DNA of 64,000 nt from [Phialemoniopsis] sp. UDSM-2020 (taxonomy: Eukaryota > Ascomycota > Sordariomycetes > Thyridiales > Thyridiaceae): positions 3,038,001 to 3,102,000 of the forward strand of contig JAEILZ010000004.1 of NCBI GenBank assembly GCA_018873225.1, in the 5' to 3' direction. Positions 10,121 through 19,329 of this stretch are shown here, piece by piece. The stretch's first letter is position 1, and each line of letters begins with the position of its first letter. The notes under the pieces are model-generated. The model did not search any database. It saw only the letters and a program-made list of their open reading frames with translations, and was not told where the DNA came from. The translations under genes were made by a program, and so were the position numbers.

Positions 10121-11953
10121 CTAGGTGGTATAGCGGAAGGTCTTGTCCTCAAAGTCTGTAACATCCGCACCAGGAGTGTACTCATGGAGGTGACCTTCAG
10201 TAGCCAGCTTCTCGCGGTACTTGTTCCTCCTAGCAGCCACGGCCCAGTAGACAAACATGAGAATGATGAAGCAGGCCCAGGCTGTCAGAGAGCAGATGAG
10301 GCCGTTGATGTACCGCGGGGCATCGTAGCTGCTCCACAGCTGTGGGAATGCGATACCGCCTGTGCAGTAACCGATGAAGTAGAGTGTGTTGATGATGGAT
10401 TTCTTGGTGTTTCCGCGAACATTAGAAGCATTCAGGCTTAGGGTGACAGTGAAGATACTGGCTCCGGTACCGCCCTGAACGAAGGCTGTTAGCAGATATC
10501 CAAGGACTCCCTCGTCAGTGTACTTACAAGCCATGAGCCAGCAATAATAGGCCAGCCGTTGAAGGGCAGGGTCAGGAGCATGATGCAACCAACGATGGGG
10601 ATCAATATGAGGCCAGCGACAACGAGACACCGCCGATTGGGGAAGAACCTGCACGCAATTATTCCGAGCCAAATGGCAGCAATCTGAATAGCTCCGGAGG
10701 GCGAATTGTACAGGAGCGTCTGTGATGGTGTGTATCCAAGACGAGTGATCATCAATGAGGCAAACTAAAAGGCGAGGAAGAACGGGATCAGCAGCCGCAC
10801 TGTTACGAATCACAGTAGACCCTAACTCACTGTCAAGACAGGCGCGGGCGCAGTGACAAGTACGCCGAAGAGGAATGCGGCATAGGCATTGAAGTCAAAG
10901 AACGACTCTTTGAGCTGAGCCATGGAAAAGTTGGTCTTGTCACCACCGTCGTGTTCTTCCGCCAAGCGAGCAGCGGCTGCAATGCGCTCCTCCTCGGTCA
11001 GGAACCACGCCGTCTGTGGGTTCGAGGGCATCACAAACAGGAAGACAACTCCCAATGTGGATGTAAGACCGCCGCAGATCAGAAACAAGACCCTCCACTT
11101 GGCAAGGATAAGGTTCTCGTTCTTGCCTATGCCGTACATGAGCAAGCTTCCCAGAGCTTGCGCGAGACCATTGCAGCTGATCCAACACCTAGAGGACAGT
11201 GTGTTAGCCACCGATATCAACTTCCTGGTGATCTGATCAAGGGGCATACCCAATCCTAAGCGGATGCTCGCTCTTCTTGTACCAGATGCTGGTTATTGTA
11301 GTGAAAGCGGGACTGACGGCGCCTTCGGTGACTCCGAGGAAGAATCTCGCAGCAAGGAACTGGCCGTAGGTCTTGGGCGCGGCAAGACACATGCATGCAG
11401 CACCCCAGACGATGCTGTACAGGACGACGTCAGTTACTGTTACTCTCAATGGGGTCCAGAGAGTCGCCATACATTGTGCAACCGACAAATCGCACCAGTG
11501 GCAGGCGGGACATCAGATAAATGATGGGAAACTCGGCAACGAGCTGACCAACGTAGAAGATGGCTGAGGTCCACGAGTATTGCGTGCCTACCAATTCGAG
11601 ATCCTGCACTAGGCCATACACGGCGGCGAACGAGAGGCTTTGCTTGTCGAGATCTAGATAAATCGTTAGATAGAGGTCGAATTATGCTTCCCAGGACATT
11701 CTTCGAGAAGTTGGCCTACATTGAAAGAAGAAGATCAAGCACATCTCTCAGGAGTTAGTAACTGCCACCCATATATCACGGAAGGGGCATCTCGTACCAT
11801 CGGCAGAATGATCATGTCGGTCTTCCTCAGGACGCGCCTCTTGAGGGCCTCACTTACGTTCGATATCTCGTTGGCTCCAATACCGACACTCAGACCCTCA
11901 GGCACCATGTCGGTTGATTCAGGGGAGTTCTTCTCGGTGCTCGGGACCGCCAT
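10121..11953 (-). CDS. MFS transporter, Dal5/allantoate permease (anion:cation symporter) family
   Basis: Plasma-membrane uptake carrier. Assembled as complement(join(10121..10474,10528..10764,10831..11188,11250..11414,11473..11653,11720..11744,11798..11953)), 491 residues, seven exons, one of only 25 nt, all in phase. Intron 1 has a perfect TACTAAC branch site. Family marks are the N-terminal RKTDMIILPM followed by YLDKQSLSFAAVYGL, then RFFLGVTEGAVSPAF, the LTEEER loop between helices 6 and 7, and NVRGNTKKSIINTLYFIGYC in the C-half. Characterised relatives carry allantoate, nicotinate, pantothenate, biotin precursors or dipeptides. It is divergent from the amidohydrolase gene, sharing a 634-base promoter, so it probably imports that enzyme's substrate; this is an inference. 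Confidence 0.9.
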
Positions 11954-12337
11954 CTTTAATGTTAATGTAGTTGTGATCAAGCAGAAATGAGGATGTGTCG
12001 AATATTGGTCAAGCATTAACTGCCCTGTTTGCGTACCGTGGTTAGACTTTAATACAAGACGTGATGCGAGTGCAAGATAAAGTTGGCACCCTTGGATCAC
12101 CGCTTATCATGGCAGATGAGCTTGAGGCGCCTAGGCCCGGGGCCCAGCAGCTCTCGTGGCTTGATGTCGGTCTATGGTAACAGATACCACTAGTCGATAA
12201 CTGGAGAGACCGGCGCAGCTTCGCAGTGGGGATGGGAGCGGTTCCCCGGACACCTCCCTGTCCCAAAGACAGAGTTCCTTGGTGGTGAATCAATCTCTGT
12301 CCGGGAGCGAGTACCCGGCAATTTGATGGTTGTGGGT

Positions 12338-12355
12338 CCGGGTACGGGCACCCGG
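12338..12355. promoter_or_regulatory. Inverted repeat CCGGGT-N6-ACCCGG
   Basis: Six-base perfect inverted arms around a six-base spacer (ACGGGC) inside the bidirectional promoter. It is read as a candidate binding site for a dimeric Zn2Cys6 regulator; no direct evidence of binding. Confidence 0.5.
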
Positions 12356-12406
12356 GCTTTCGGTGTGAGTGGATCCCATGTCCCGGCAGCTATCCCCGAT
12401 ATCTGC

Positions 12407-12416
12407 CCGGTACCGG
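12407..12416. promoter_or_regulatory. Palindrome CCGGTACCGG
   Basis: Perfect ten-base palindrome containing CGG-N2-CCG half-sites, about 170 bases upstream of the amidohydrolase ATG. A candidate operator for the neighbouring binuclear zinc cluster protein. Confidence 0.45.
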
Positions 12417-12587
12417 ATAGCTGGTATAGTATCTAGTATCTCGTAAGAGATTGGATTACATGTTACTCCTGACTGATCTGCACGTGTTGAGATGTGTCAC
12501 AGTCTGTCAATCTTTAGGTGTTAAAAGGGAATTTTACCGTTGACGGCGTCACAATACACGACCAACATCAACAAGCATGCCTTCGAG

Positions 12588-13922
12588 ATGACACCGCAAG
12601 ACCTCCAGCAATTTACCAAGCCCTGGCTCCCCAAGAGCAAGGCTCCAGCTTGGATCATCGAGAATGCCAAGATCGTGGATCCTGTGGCTGGAGTCGTTCA
12701 ACAGTCGGCGTCCATCTACATCTCAGATGGGCTAATCGTCGATGTCGCCCTCGGCGACCAAAAGCTCAATGCTCCTGAGGACACCCCGCGTTTTGATATT
12801 GGCGGCAAGTTCCTCTGTCCCGGCCTCATTGACTGCCATGTCCACATCAATGCTGTTCCAGGGGACCTCGATCTACGGCAAACCATGGCCACGCCCGAGG
12901 ATCAGGTGAAGTTCCGTATGGCTCACGTTTGCCGCGACATGCTTTACCGTGGGTTCACGACGGTCCGCGACTGCGGCGGCGCTCCCTTGGCCTTGAAGGA
13001 GGCCTGCGCCGAATGGCTTATCCCTGGGCCCCGAATCTTGATCGCCGGTCACGCCCTCAGCCAGACCGGCGGGCACGGCGACTTCCGCAATGCGCACGAT
13101 CATAAGGACTGCGCGGCTGGCTTCGTCAACGGCCTCGGCCGCGTCGCTGACGGCGTCCCAGAGTGCCTGCGCGCAGGCCGCGACGAGATCCGCTGCGGCG
13201 CCGACTTCCTCAAGATCATGGGCGGCGGCGGCATCGCCAGCCCGACGGACAAGCTCGAGCACCAACAATACACGCCCGAGGAGATCCAGGCGTACGTCTC
13301 GGTCGCCCGCAACGCCGGCACGTACGTGACCTGCCACGCCTACACGCCTGAGTCTATCACCCGGGCCGTAAGCAATGGGGTCATGGGCATTGAGCACGGG
13401 AACCTGATCGACAGGGCGTCAGCACGCCTGATGGCGGAAAAGGGGGCATTTTTGACACCTACGCTTATCGCTCTGCGATCCATGGCCGACGAAAGCTTGT
13501 TCACGTTCCTGCCTCCCGAGAACCGAGAGAAGAATCTCAAAGTGATGGCTTCGGGTCTTGATGCGTTGAAGTTGGCCTATGAGGAAGGCGTGACACTTTG
13601 CTATGGCTCTGATCTACTGGGACCTCTTGGTTCATACCAGGCGCAGGAATTCGAGATTCGCGCCCAAGTCCTTCCGGCTGATGAGATCTTGAGAAGCGCA
13701 ACGACGAGCGCAGCACGTATGATGAACCTTACAAGCGTGGGCCAGATCAAGAAGGGATTCCTGGCAGATATCATTGTTGTAAATAGCAACCCTCTGGACG
13801 ACATCACGGTGCTTGCTAGGCCAGAACAAAATGTCCGGGCAGTATTCAAGAGCGGACGCCTTTGCAGAGATGATGACGGTGTGTTCGGTGGTGGTTTGCT
13901 GGACTCTTGGGCTAAGTTATAG
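12588..13922 (+). CDS. Amidohydrolase-superfamily metal-dependent hydrolase (prolidase/ochratoxinase-like)
   Basis: Intronless, 444 residues from the first in-frame ATG at 12588; the open frame extends a little upstream but only from a TTG. All ligands of a binuclear amidohydrolase barrel are present: HxH at 84-86 (LIDCHVHI), bridging lysine 209 (FLKIMGGGG), histidines 250 (TCHAYT) and 270 (GIEHGN) and aspartate 342 (YGSDLL). The C-terminal beta strands complete the usual composite site (KKGFLADIIVV). This subgroup includes bacterial Xaa-Pro and Xaa-Arg dipeptidases and the fungal amidase ochratoxinase; the exact substrate cannot be read from sequence. It has no signal peptide, so it should act in the cytosol on an imported compound, consistent with the divergent transporter. 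Confidence 0.88.
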   Translation: MTPQDLQQFTKPWLPKSKAPAWIIENAKIVDPVAGVVQQSASIYISDGLIVDVALGDQKLNAPEDTPRFDIGGKFLCPGLIDCHVHINAVPGDLDLRQTMATPEDQVKFRMAHVCRDMLYRGFTTVRDCGGAPLALKEACAEWLIPGPRILIAGHALSQTGGHGDFRNAHDHKDCAAGFVNGLGRVADGVPECLRAGRDEIRCGADFLKIMGGGGIASPTDKLEHQQYTPEEIQAYVSVARNAGTYVTCHAYTPESITRAVSNGVMGIEHGNLIDRASARLMAEKGAFLTPTLIALRSMADESLFTFLPPENREKNLKVMASGLDALKLAYEEGVTLCYGSDLLGPLGSYQAQEFEIRAQVLPADEILRSATTSAARMMNLTSVGQIKKGFLADIIVVNSNPLDDITVLARPEQNVRAVFKSGRLCRDDDGVFGGGLLDSWAKL

Positions 13923-14411
13923 AAAGGGAGATATGTAGACTGCTCTGTCGATACTTGATTTCGTTTTCTCGTAACAAATCATGGACTCGATGTGATTATG
14001 TGAATTGCAGAGGCCGTAGGTCCACCTCAAGAGTTGCCGCGACTAATTACCCACTACCTAGACCCAATTGGTGAGCCTCCTAGAAAGAGATCGTTTTGTT
14101 CTGTCGAATCTGTATTTTTCTTGTCGTTCTTTGGATCGCTCAGAGATAGAGCGATGCCTACCGGTGACCCTCCGCGGTCAGAGAAATCAGCGGAAGCTAA
14201 AGCCGGCCGGATAGTGAGCCCGGGAAGTGGGCTGGCCGCCCAGGGCGTACCTCGCCGACAACGGTCTGGGCCATCCCAAGGATGGACGGATTGCGAGAGC
14301 ATTTTTAAACTTGCCCACTTAGGATGTCATAGACTCTCCCATACCCATGGCAATTCCCACCTTTGTTTCTCAATACGCTGTATCAAGTAATCTCAAGCCT
14401 TACACACCAGT
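13923..14411. other. Intergenic spacer between two co-oriented enzyme genes
   Basis: About 490 bases between the amidohydrolase and the racemase-fold gene, with no credible ORF. It contains several CCGG cores (e.g. gccggccgg near 14202), so the same regulator could act here. Confidence 0.45.
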
Positions 14412-15611
14412 ATGGACGTCTTCCATTCCCTAGGCGCCTTACCGGCCTCCCAACCGATACGCTGTATCGACATGCACACCACGGGCGAGGCCACCCGCAT
14501 CATTCTCAGCGGCTTCCCTAAGCTCCAAGGCACGCTCCTCGAGCAGCGAAGGCAATACCGCGAAAAGCACGACCAATACCGCAGGCTGACCATGCTCGAG
14601 CCCCGAGGCCACGAGGGCATGTACGGCGCTCTGCTCGTGCGCTCCTCGGAGCTCATCGCTTCCGGGGAGGCACACATTGCGGTGCTGTACCTCCACAATG
14701 AGGGGTACTCGACCATGTGCGGGCACGCCGCCATCGCCCTGGGCCGATTCCTCGTCGACACGCACGACCTCGCCGTCTTTCCCCGGCGCAACGAGCTGCC
14801 GTTCGACCAGCAGACCCGCACGACTACAGTGAACCTGCACACCCCCTGCGGCATCAATAGGCTCTCGGTGCCCACGCTCGTCGACGGCTCCCGCTCGGAC
14901 CCCTCGCGGCCCGTGGCCTTCCTCTCCGTGCCCTCGTTCGCGGGAGCGCTGGACCTGCGCGTCGAGATCCCTCCCCACCTGCGCTGGCCTGAGCTCGGCG
15001 ACCGCACCGGCGTGACGGTGGACATGTCCTACGGCGGCGCCTGGTACTGTATGGTCCGCGCCGACGAGATCGGGCTGCCGGGCGGCCTGTCCAAGCTACG
15101 CTTTGCCCGGTACGACGAGATCACCAGGGCCATCAAGGCGACTATCCTCGGCAGCAAGTCCCTTGTGGACCAGATCTCGGTGCCCGCGGGCATAGACTGG
15201 TACTTCTACGGCGTCATGGTCGTGGACGACACGCACACGGCGCCCGTTGCGGGTGCGGCAGCTGCGGAGACGGGCCTGTGCTACTTTGCGGACCAGCAAA
15301 TCGACCGTTCTCCTACGGGCGGGTGCGTCGCGGCGCGCATGGCGCTCGCGCACGCCAAGCACGGAACGCCGCTCGGTCAGCGGAGAGCGTTCAACTCCTT
15401 TGTGTCCAATGCCAGCGGCGGCAGGGGGGCCTTTGTCGGCACGAACGTGGAAGAGGTGGACATTGATGGCGGGCACGGGCTATCGGCTCGGGGCGTAGTT
15501 GTGCGTGTCGAGGGGGAGGCTTTCTACACCGGAGCTGTGACCTTTGCCATAGAGGCGGAGGATCCTATCCGGGATGGTTTCTCGGTCAGGCAGATTGAGT
15601 TGGATGGTTGA
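14412..15611 (+). CDS. Proline racemase-fold enzyme, predicted trans-3-hydroxy-L-proline dehydratase
   Basis: Intronless, 399 residues. N-terminal CIDMHTTGEATRI and MCGHA, then YFYGVMVVD and DRSPTGGCVAARMA, place it in the proline racemase family. Racemases and 4-hydroxyproline epimerases use two cysteines; here the first is kept (C103 in MCGHA) but the second position is threonine (T302 in SPTGG). That Cys/Thr pair marks the trans-3-hydroxy-L-proline dehydratases (human L3HYPDH type), which convert the substrate to pyrroline-2-carboxylate. The family is known; the assignment of this member is inferred from the one diagnostic residue. It follows the amidohydrolase on the same strand, and together with the transporter suggests breakdown of hydroxyproline-containing peptides. 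Confidence 0.88.
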   Translation: MDVFHSLGALPASQPIRCIDMHTTGEATRIILSGFPKLQGTLLEQRRQYREKHDQYRRLTMLEPRGHEGMYGALLVRSSELIASGEAHIAVLYLHNEGYSTMCGHAAIALGRFLVDTHDLAVFPRRNELPFDQQTRTTTVNLHTPCGINRLSVPTLVDGSRSDPSRPVAFLSVPSFAGALDLRVEIPPHLRWPELGDRTGVTVDMSYGGAWYCMVRADEIGLPGGLSKLRFARYDEITRAIKATILGSKSLVDQISVPAGIDWYFYGVMVVDDTHTAPVAGAAAAETGLCYFADQQIDRSPTGGCVAARMALAHAKHGTPLGQRRAFNSFVSNASGGRGAFVGTNVEEVDIDGGHGLSARGVVVRVEGEAFYTGAVTFAIEAEDPIRDGFSVRQIELDG

Positions 15612-16142
15612 GTGTGCTCTGGAAATGGGAATTGGAAGAGTGTCAAGCCTACAGTGAACTTGAAAGAATCAAAAAGCCTCCGTTCAGATGACCAGACTGT
15701 CTTGTCTAAATGAATTGGACGTCAAGGCCATGCACCATTACTGGACAAAGCCTGTCAATTACACTCCCCCAGACAGAGCCACGGTGGCGGAGGAATTGTA
15801 CTGTGACAACAAAGCCCTGGGACACGAACAGATTTCTGGTCGTACCCTGCATTCTGGCTTCCTTGCATGTTACCAGCGCCATTCTCCTAAAGGACTACTA
15901 TAGACTGGAAAAGTATCTGCACACTGTACCGCTGGGGAATTGTTGATGCTACTGTGCGAAGACACTTCCGTGTACCATAGCTGACAAGTAGCTCGAACGT
16001 TAGCTCAAGGACTTAGCCGGCCTTCTCGGACCGACACTGGGCGCCTCGGCCCGGTCTAATGGATATGACTAACAAACTATGTCAAGTGTCCATCATTGTC
16101 TCTCCATATCAAGCGTTATATTGTTCCCAGTGAATAACTAAT
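15612..16142. other. Intergenic region upstream of the Dabb gene
   Basis: Holds the 3' end of the racemase-fold gene and the promoter of the small Dabb gene. A 71-codon ORF at 15688 has no family features and probably lies in 3' untranslated sequence. Confidence 0.5.
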
Positions 16143-16620
16143 ATGGCTGTCTATCACATTGGTATGTGCCTCACCTCCGGCGTAATCACTTGATAGATGC
16201 TTATGTTGCACATATAGTTCTCTTTAAACTCAAACCCGGCGTCACGCCGGAGCAACTGGCCGAATGGTCTGCTCTAGGTCAAGGCTTGGTCGGCAAGATA
16301 CCAGGTACGTCCGCTATTTATATATATATCGGTATCCAACGTAGTATCATCGCTAAGGTGTTGTCGAGGTCTGCTTAAATTTGATGTAGGCGCGCCTCTA
16401 GCGATCACTGCGCACCGCGCGCAAGGCTTCGACATGGGCGCAGTTGTTGTGCTGGAAAAGGCAGAGGACATTCAGGCATACGCAGATCACCCTGCACACC
16501 AAGAGTAAGTATGTGCTGGTTCCTCTGTGATTGCTGCGGGCTAATCAATTGCATCTCAGGGTCCATCATCTACGTCAAGCTCTGTGCTCGGACACATTGG
16601 CATACGATCTAGAGTTTTGA
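16143..16620 (+). CDS. Dabb (stress-responsive alpha/beta barrel) domain protein, four small exons
   Basis: Small dimeric ferredoxin-like barrel protein of 93 residues, assembled as join(16143..16161,16218..16304,16390..16504,16560..16620). The first exon is only 19 nt. The spliced product starts MAVYHIVLFKLKPGVTPEQ, a textbook Dabb start, and continues with AHRAQGFDMGAVVVLEKAEDI and YADHPAHQEVHHLRQAL, matching the second half of the fold. All three introns have GTANGT donors and AG acceptors and every junction is in phase. Dabb proteins include plant stress proteins and fungal enzymes or subunits acting on small aromatic or polyketide substrates; no function can be assigned here. No single reading frame covers it, so automated ORF calling would miss it. 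Confidence 0.85.
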
Positions 16621-16791
16621 AAGACATATTCATGAAAAATCTTGATTTCACTCAGTCTTGAACACTTGGTGAGACAAGCTTGACCTAGTAGATTCGCTAT
16701 AGTCTCAAATATCATCGACCTTCACATGCGCAATCTCGATTTGTCCATTCGCTCCATCCCAACACGCATGAAAGAGCACTTCAAATCGGTT

Positions 16792-18945
16792 TCATGTTAT
16801 GATAACGGGCTTCATCTGAGCGAGAAGCTCGGGTGACATCGCATCCCCATACATCATCCCATGCACGTAAGCCTCGCCGATTAGCTCGAAAGACTGGTCC
16901 TTCTGCTTCCGCAGAATGAACGGTACTCGGCCTCCCTTCAATATCCAGACCTCGTCGTTTTCCTCGCAACAGGAAGGCCCCAGAGCAAAGTGCCCGCGGT
17001 CAGATATGAAGAATCGCCGCATGATCCACAACCGATACACGACGTTCTCCAATGGGCCTGGCTGGCTGGCCTGCGCAGGGCCCTTGCCTTTGCCTTGTGG
17101 ATGGACGACGACTGCAAGGTCTGACCATGCGCTTCTTGCGCTCAGTTTGGTGAGCACCTCGTCAAACCGAGCAAGTATCTTCTTGTTCGGTGTTTTCACG
17201 AGGTATCGTCTGCGGTTTCTCAGCCTCGTGATCAGCCAAGCCTTCACAATGCTCATGCAGTCGGAGTCCTCGACTGCTCCGGGAAAGCAGTCGGCAATCA
17301 GTGTTCGAAGCAAGGCTAACGCCTGAGGCTCGTCTGTGTTACGATGAGTATCGGGTAGTCGAGTCATTAGGCTCAAGATGTCTAGCTCGGTTGTGGCACG
17401 GTCCATCAGCATTGGACCTAGCACAGTAACCGATGCTATACGAATCCCTCTCAGAGTCAATTGGCCTGTATCTCCAAGACTAAATTCTTCACCGCCCGGT
17501 GATTTGCAGGATGATGCGTTGTACAGGGGATTGCATTGAAAGTAATCTCGCATGGTTTGGAGTTTGATCCCACCGGGGGGTCGAGTTGTTAGGTCGGGCA
17601 CCCATGAAGGAATCTCTTGTCTGCCCCTCCTGTTCGCTTCGCCCGCTGTTGATAAGGCATCAAGATATGGCATGCGCTCTATAACGAACCAGTATTCATT
17701 TATTCGAAGTTGCTTAGTGGAAAGGTGATAATTGGCGCTGATAGAAACAGGGCCTTGGTGCTTAGGATGTAGGATCTTGTTGATCAGTCCCAGGTAGGCA
17801 AAGCCTCTATCCTTTTCGTCGGAAAACTCTCGTGCGGCGAGATATGACATAACCTTGAACCAGACCACCGGAACCCTTTCGATGGGTTTTGTAATCCCAT
17901 ATTTGACCCGAAGACGGACAGGGGTTTGACCCATATAGAAGCTCTCGACCATGTACTCAACGTTGCGTAGTCCCATGATCTCCTGGATCACGCGAATTGA
18001 CCAATTCTCATTATTTTTGGCCCTTGGATCAGCCCGAAGCTGCACCGATAGTTCCTTTCGCCAGTCGGAAGTGCCTAGCAAGAAGAAGAACTTGCACAGA
18101 GTGTTCCAGGGCATGATGAACGAGCCGCAGATGACGATCACTTCTTCCACCTTGTCCACAGACTTCAGCACGACCTCTTGGACAACCCAACCGCGCCTGA
18201 ACCATCTTTGCCGAGAGAAGAATACGATCAGATCCTTCCAGCAATCTCGCCATCTTATGCACGTCTTCTCACCGAAGTCCTCGATCAGGTCCGCATCGTG
18301 ACAGAACGGGTCTCTGTTTCGGAGCGATTCTATGCCATGTTTGACAGCCCTATCCATGAGCTTTGGGGCAAAGTCGGTAAGGACCCCTTCCGGTCCTGTC
18401 CCCGGGGCATCTTTGCCTAGCCAGACGAGAGTGGCTCGGCACCCGCCGAAGATGTCGCCCATCATCGACACCTGGCGGGAGCGCTCATCCAGGTCCTTCT
18501 GGTTGATGCACACGCCAGCTGCCCAAAGATATGCAGGTACAGGGTCGTTGATCGGGCGAGGGTTTCCCTTGGCGTCGGTGACGGCTGGGAACTCTGGTTG
18601 TTGGCCTTCCTCAAGAGGTGCGAACCAGCGGGCATTGGACGCGCGAACAAGGAAGTCCAAGAGATTCTCCGGGATCTCGAGATCCTGTCCGTCGCACATG
18701 ATCTTCACAAAGACAGGGTCGTCGTCCTTAACATCGCTGCCCGGTTCCGGAACTAGTGCCGTTTTCCAAGTATGGGAGACGCAGGCGTATGGAGGAGCTT
18801 CGTCGAAAGGGCACGCTTTAAGCTTCAGCTCAAATCCGTGCGGCGCAGTCGGGTCGGGGTGTATCTGGAGGACCCTGATTCCCTTTTCTGGCAAAGGCTC
18901 GTAGAGACAAGACTTCGTGCGGACTGAGAGCGTAGCGGAAGCCAT
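16792..18945 (-). CDS. HET-domain (heterokaryon incompatibility) protein
   Basis: Intronless, 717 residues from the ATG at 18945. The N-terminal third is a HET domain: YACVSHTW at 53-60, then LWAAGVCINQKDLDERSRQV at about 140-159 and ATLVWLG at about 171-177, the three conserved HET blocks. The remaining 500 residues carry no recognised repeat (no WD40, ankyrin or TPR) and resemble the uncharacterised C-terminal half of many single-HET proteins. HET domains trigger cell death when unlike fungal individuals fuse, or act downstream of NLRs. It is the last of three minus-strand genes running from 23700 down to 16792. Confidence 0.93.
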   Translation of the reverse strand: MASATLSVRTKSCLYEPLPEKGIRVLQIHPDPTAPHGFELKLKACPFDEAPPYACVSHTWKTALVPEPGSDVKDDDPVFVKIMCDGQDLEIPENLLDFLVRASNARWFAPLEEGQQPEFPAVTDAKGNPRPINDPVPAYLWAAGVCINQKDLDERSRQVSMMGDIFGGCRATLVWLGKDAPGTGPEGVLTDFAPKLMDRAVKHGIESLRNRDPFCHDADLIEDFGEKTCIRWRDCWKDLIVFFSRQRWFRRGWVVQEVVLKSVDKVEEVIVICGSFIMPWNTLCKFFFLLGTSDWRKELSVQLRADPRAKNNENWSIRVIQEIMGLRNVEYMVESFYMGQTPVRLRVKYGITKPIERVPVVWFKVMSYLAAREFSDEKDRGFAYLGLINKILHPKHQGPVSISANYHLSTKQLRINEYWFVIERMPYLDALSTAGEANRRGRQEIPSWVPDLTTRPPGGIKLQTMRDYFQCNPLYNASSCKSPGGEEFSLGDTGQLTLRGIRIASVTVLGPMLMDRATTELDILSLMTRLPDTHRNTDEPQALALLRTLIADCFPGAVEDSDCMSIVKAWLITRLRNRRRYLVKTPNKKILARFDEVLTKLSARSAWSDLAVVVHPQGKGKGPAQASQPGPLENVVYRLWIMRRFFISDRGHFALGPSCCEENDEVWILKGGRVPFILRKQKDQSFELIGEAYVHGMMYGDAMSPELLAQMKPVIIT

Positions 18946-19329
18946 CGTCAATTTTCTGATTATTCATATGTTGCGATCATGTCCTATTGTAGGTTCGGGC
19001 AAAAGATGAAGGTTCAAGTCAATGGTCGTGAGGGGTTGTTGTCGTTGGTCCATGCGTAGGATGCTGCTGGACTGCGCCGCCCGCCTGAAACGCCAACATC
19101 TCTGATCCCTGTCATGTATGGGGGACTTGGCATTTTGTCATCCTATGTCAGTCTTGCTAGCAAATTGGTCTTTGTAAGTAATACGCACTGACAAGGTCCT
19201 GAAGTCCCCAAAATATGGTTAAAGCCAAAATACACAGGAAAGGAATTGTTATTTTATCAGGGAAAAGGGAAGTCGATTAGTCTGCCTCTCACTATTGTTT
19301 AACGTGGCCCATGCTTAGCCAATATGCCG
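18946..19329. other. Intergenic spacer between HET gene and membrane-protein gene
   Basis: 384 bases, promoter of the HET gene plus 3' end of the membrane-protein gene. Nothing distinctive seen. Confidence 0.5.

Larger units (their letters stand above)
11954..12587. promoter_or_regulatory. Bidirectional promoter with CCGG-type palindromes
   Basis: Shared upstream region of the Dal5-like carrier and the amidohydrolase. Between about 12300 and 12420 CCGG or CCGGG occurs at least six times, including the two palindromes annotated separately. This density of CGG/CCG half-sites is what Zn2Cys6 factors such as the one at 6282-8812 recognise; the link is inferred. Confidence 0.55.

Noticed and set aside
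15688..15903. 71-codon ORF after the racemase-fold gene
   Set aside because: Lies in the expected 3' untranslated region and shows no family features.
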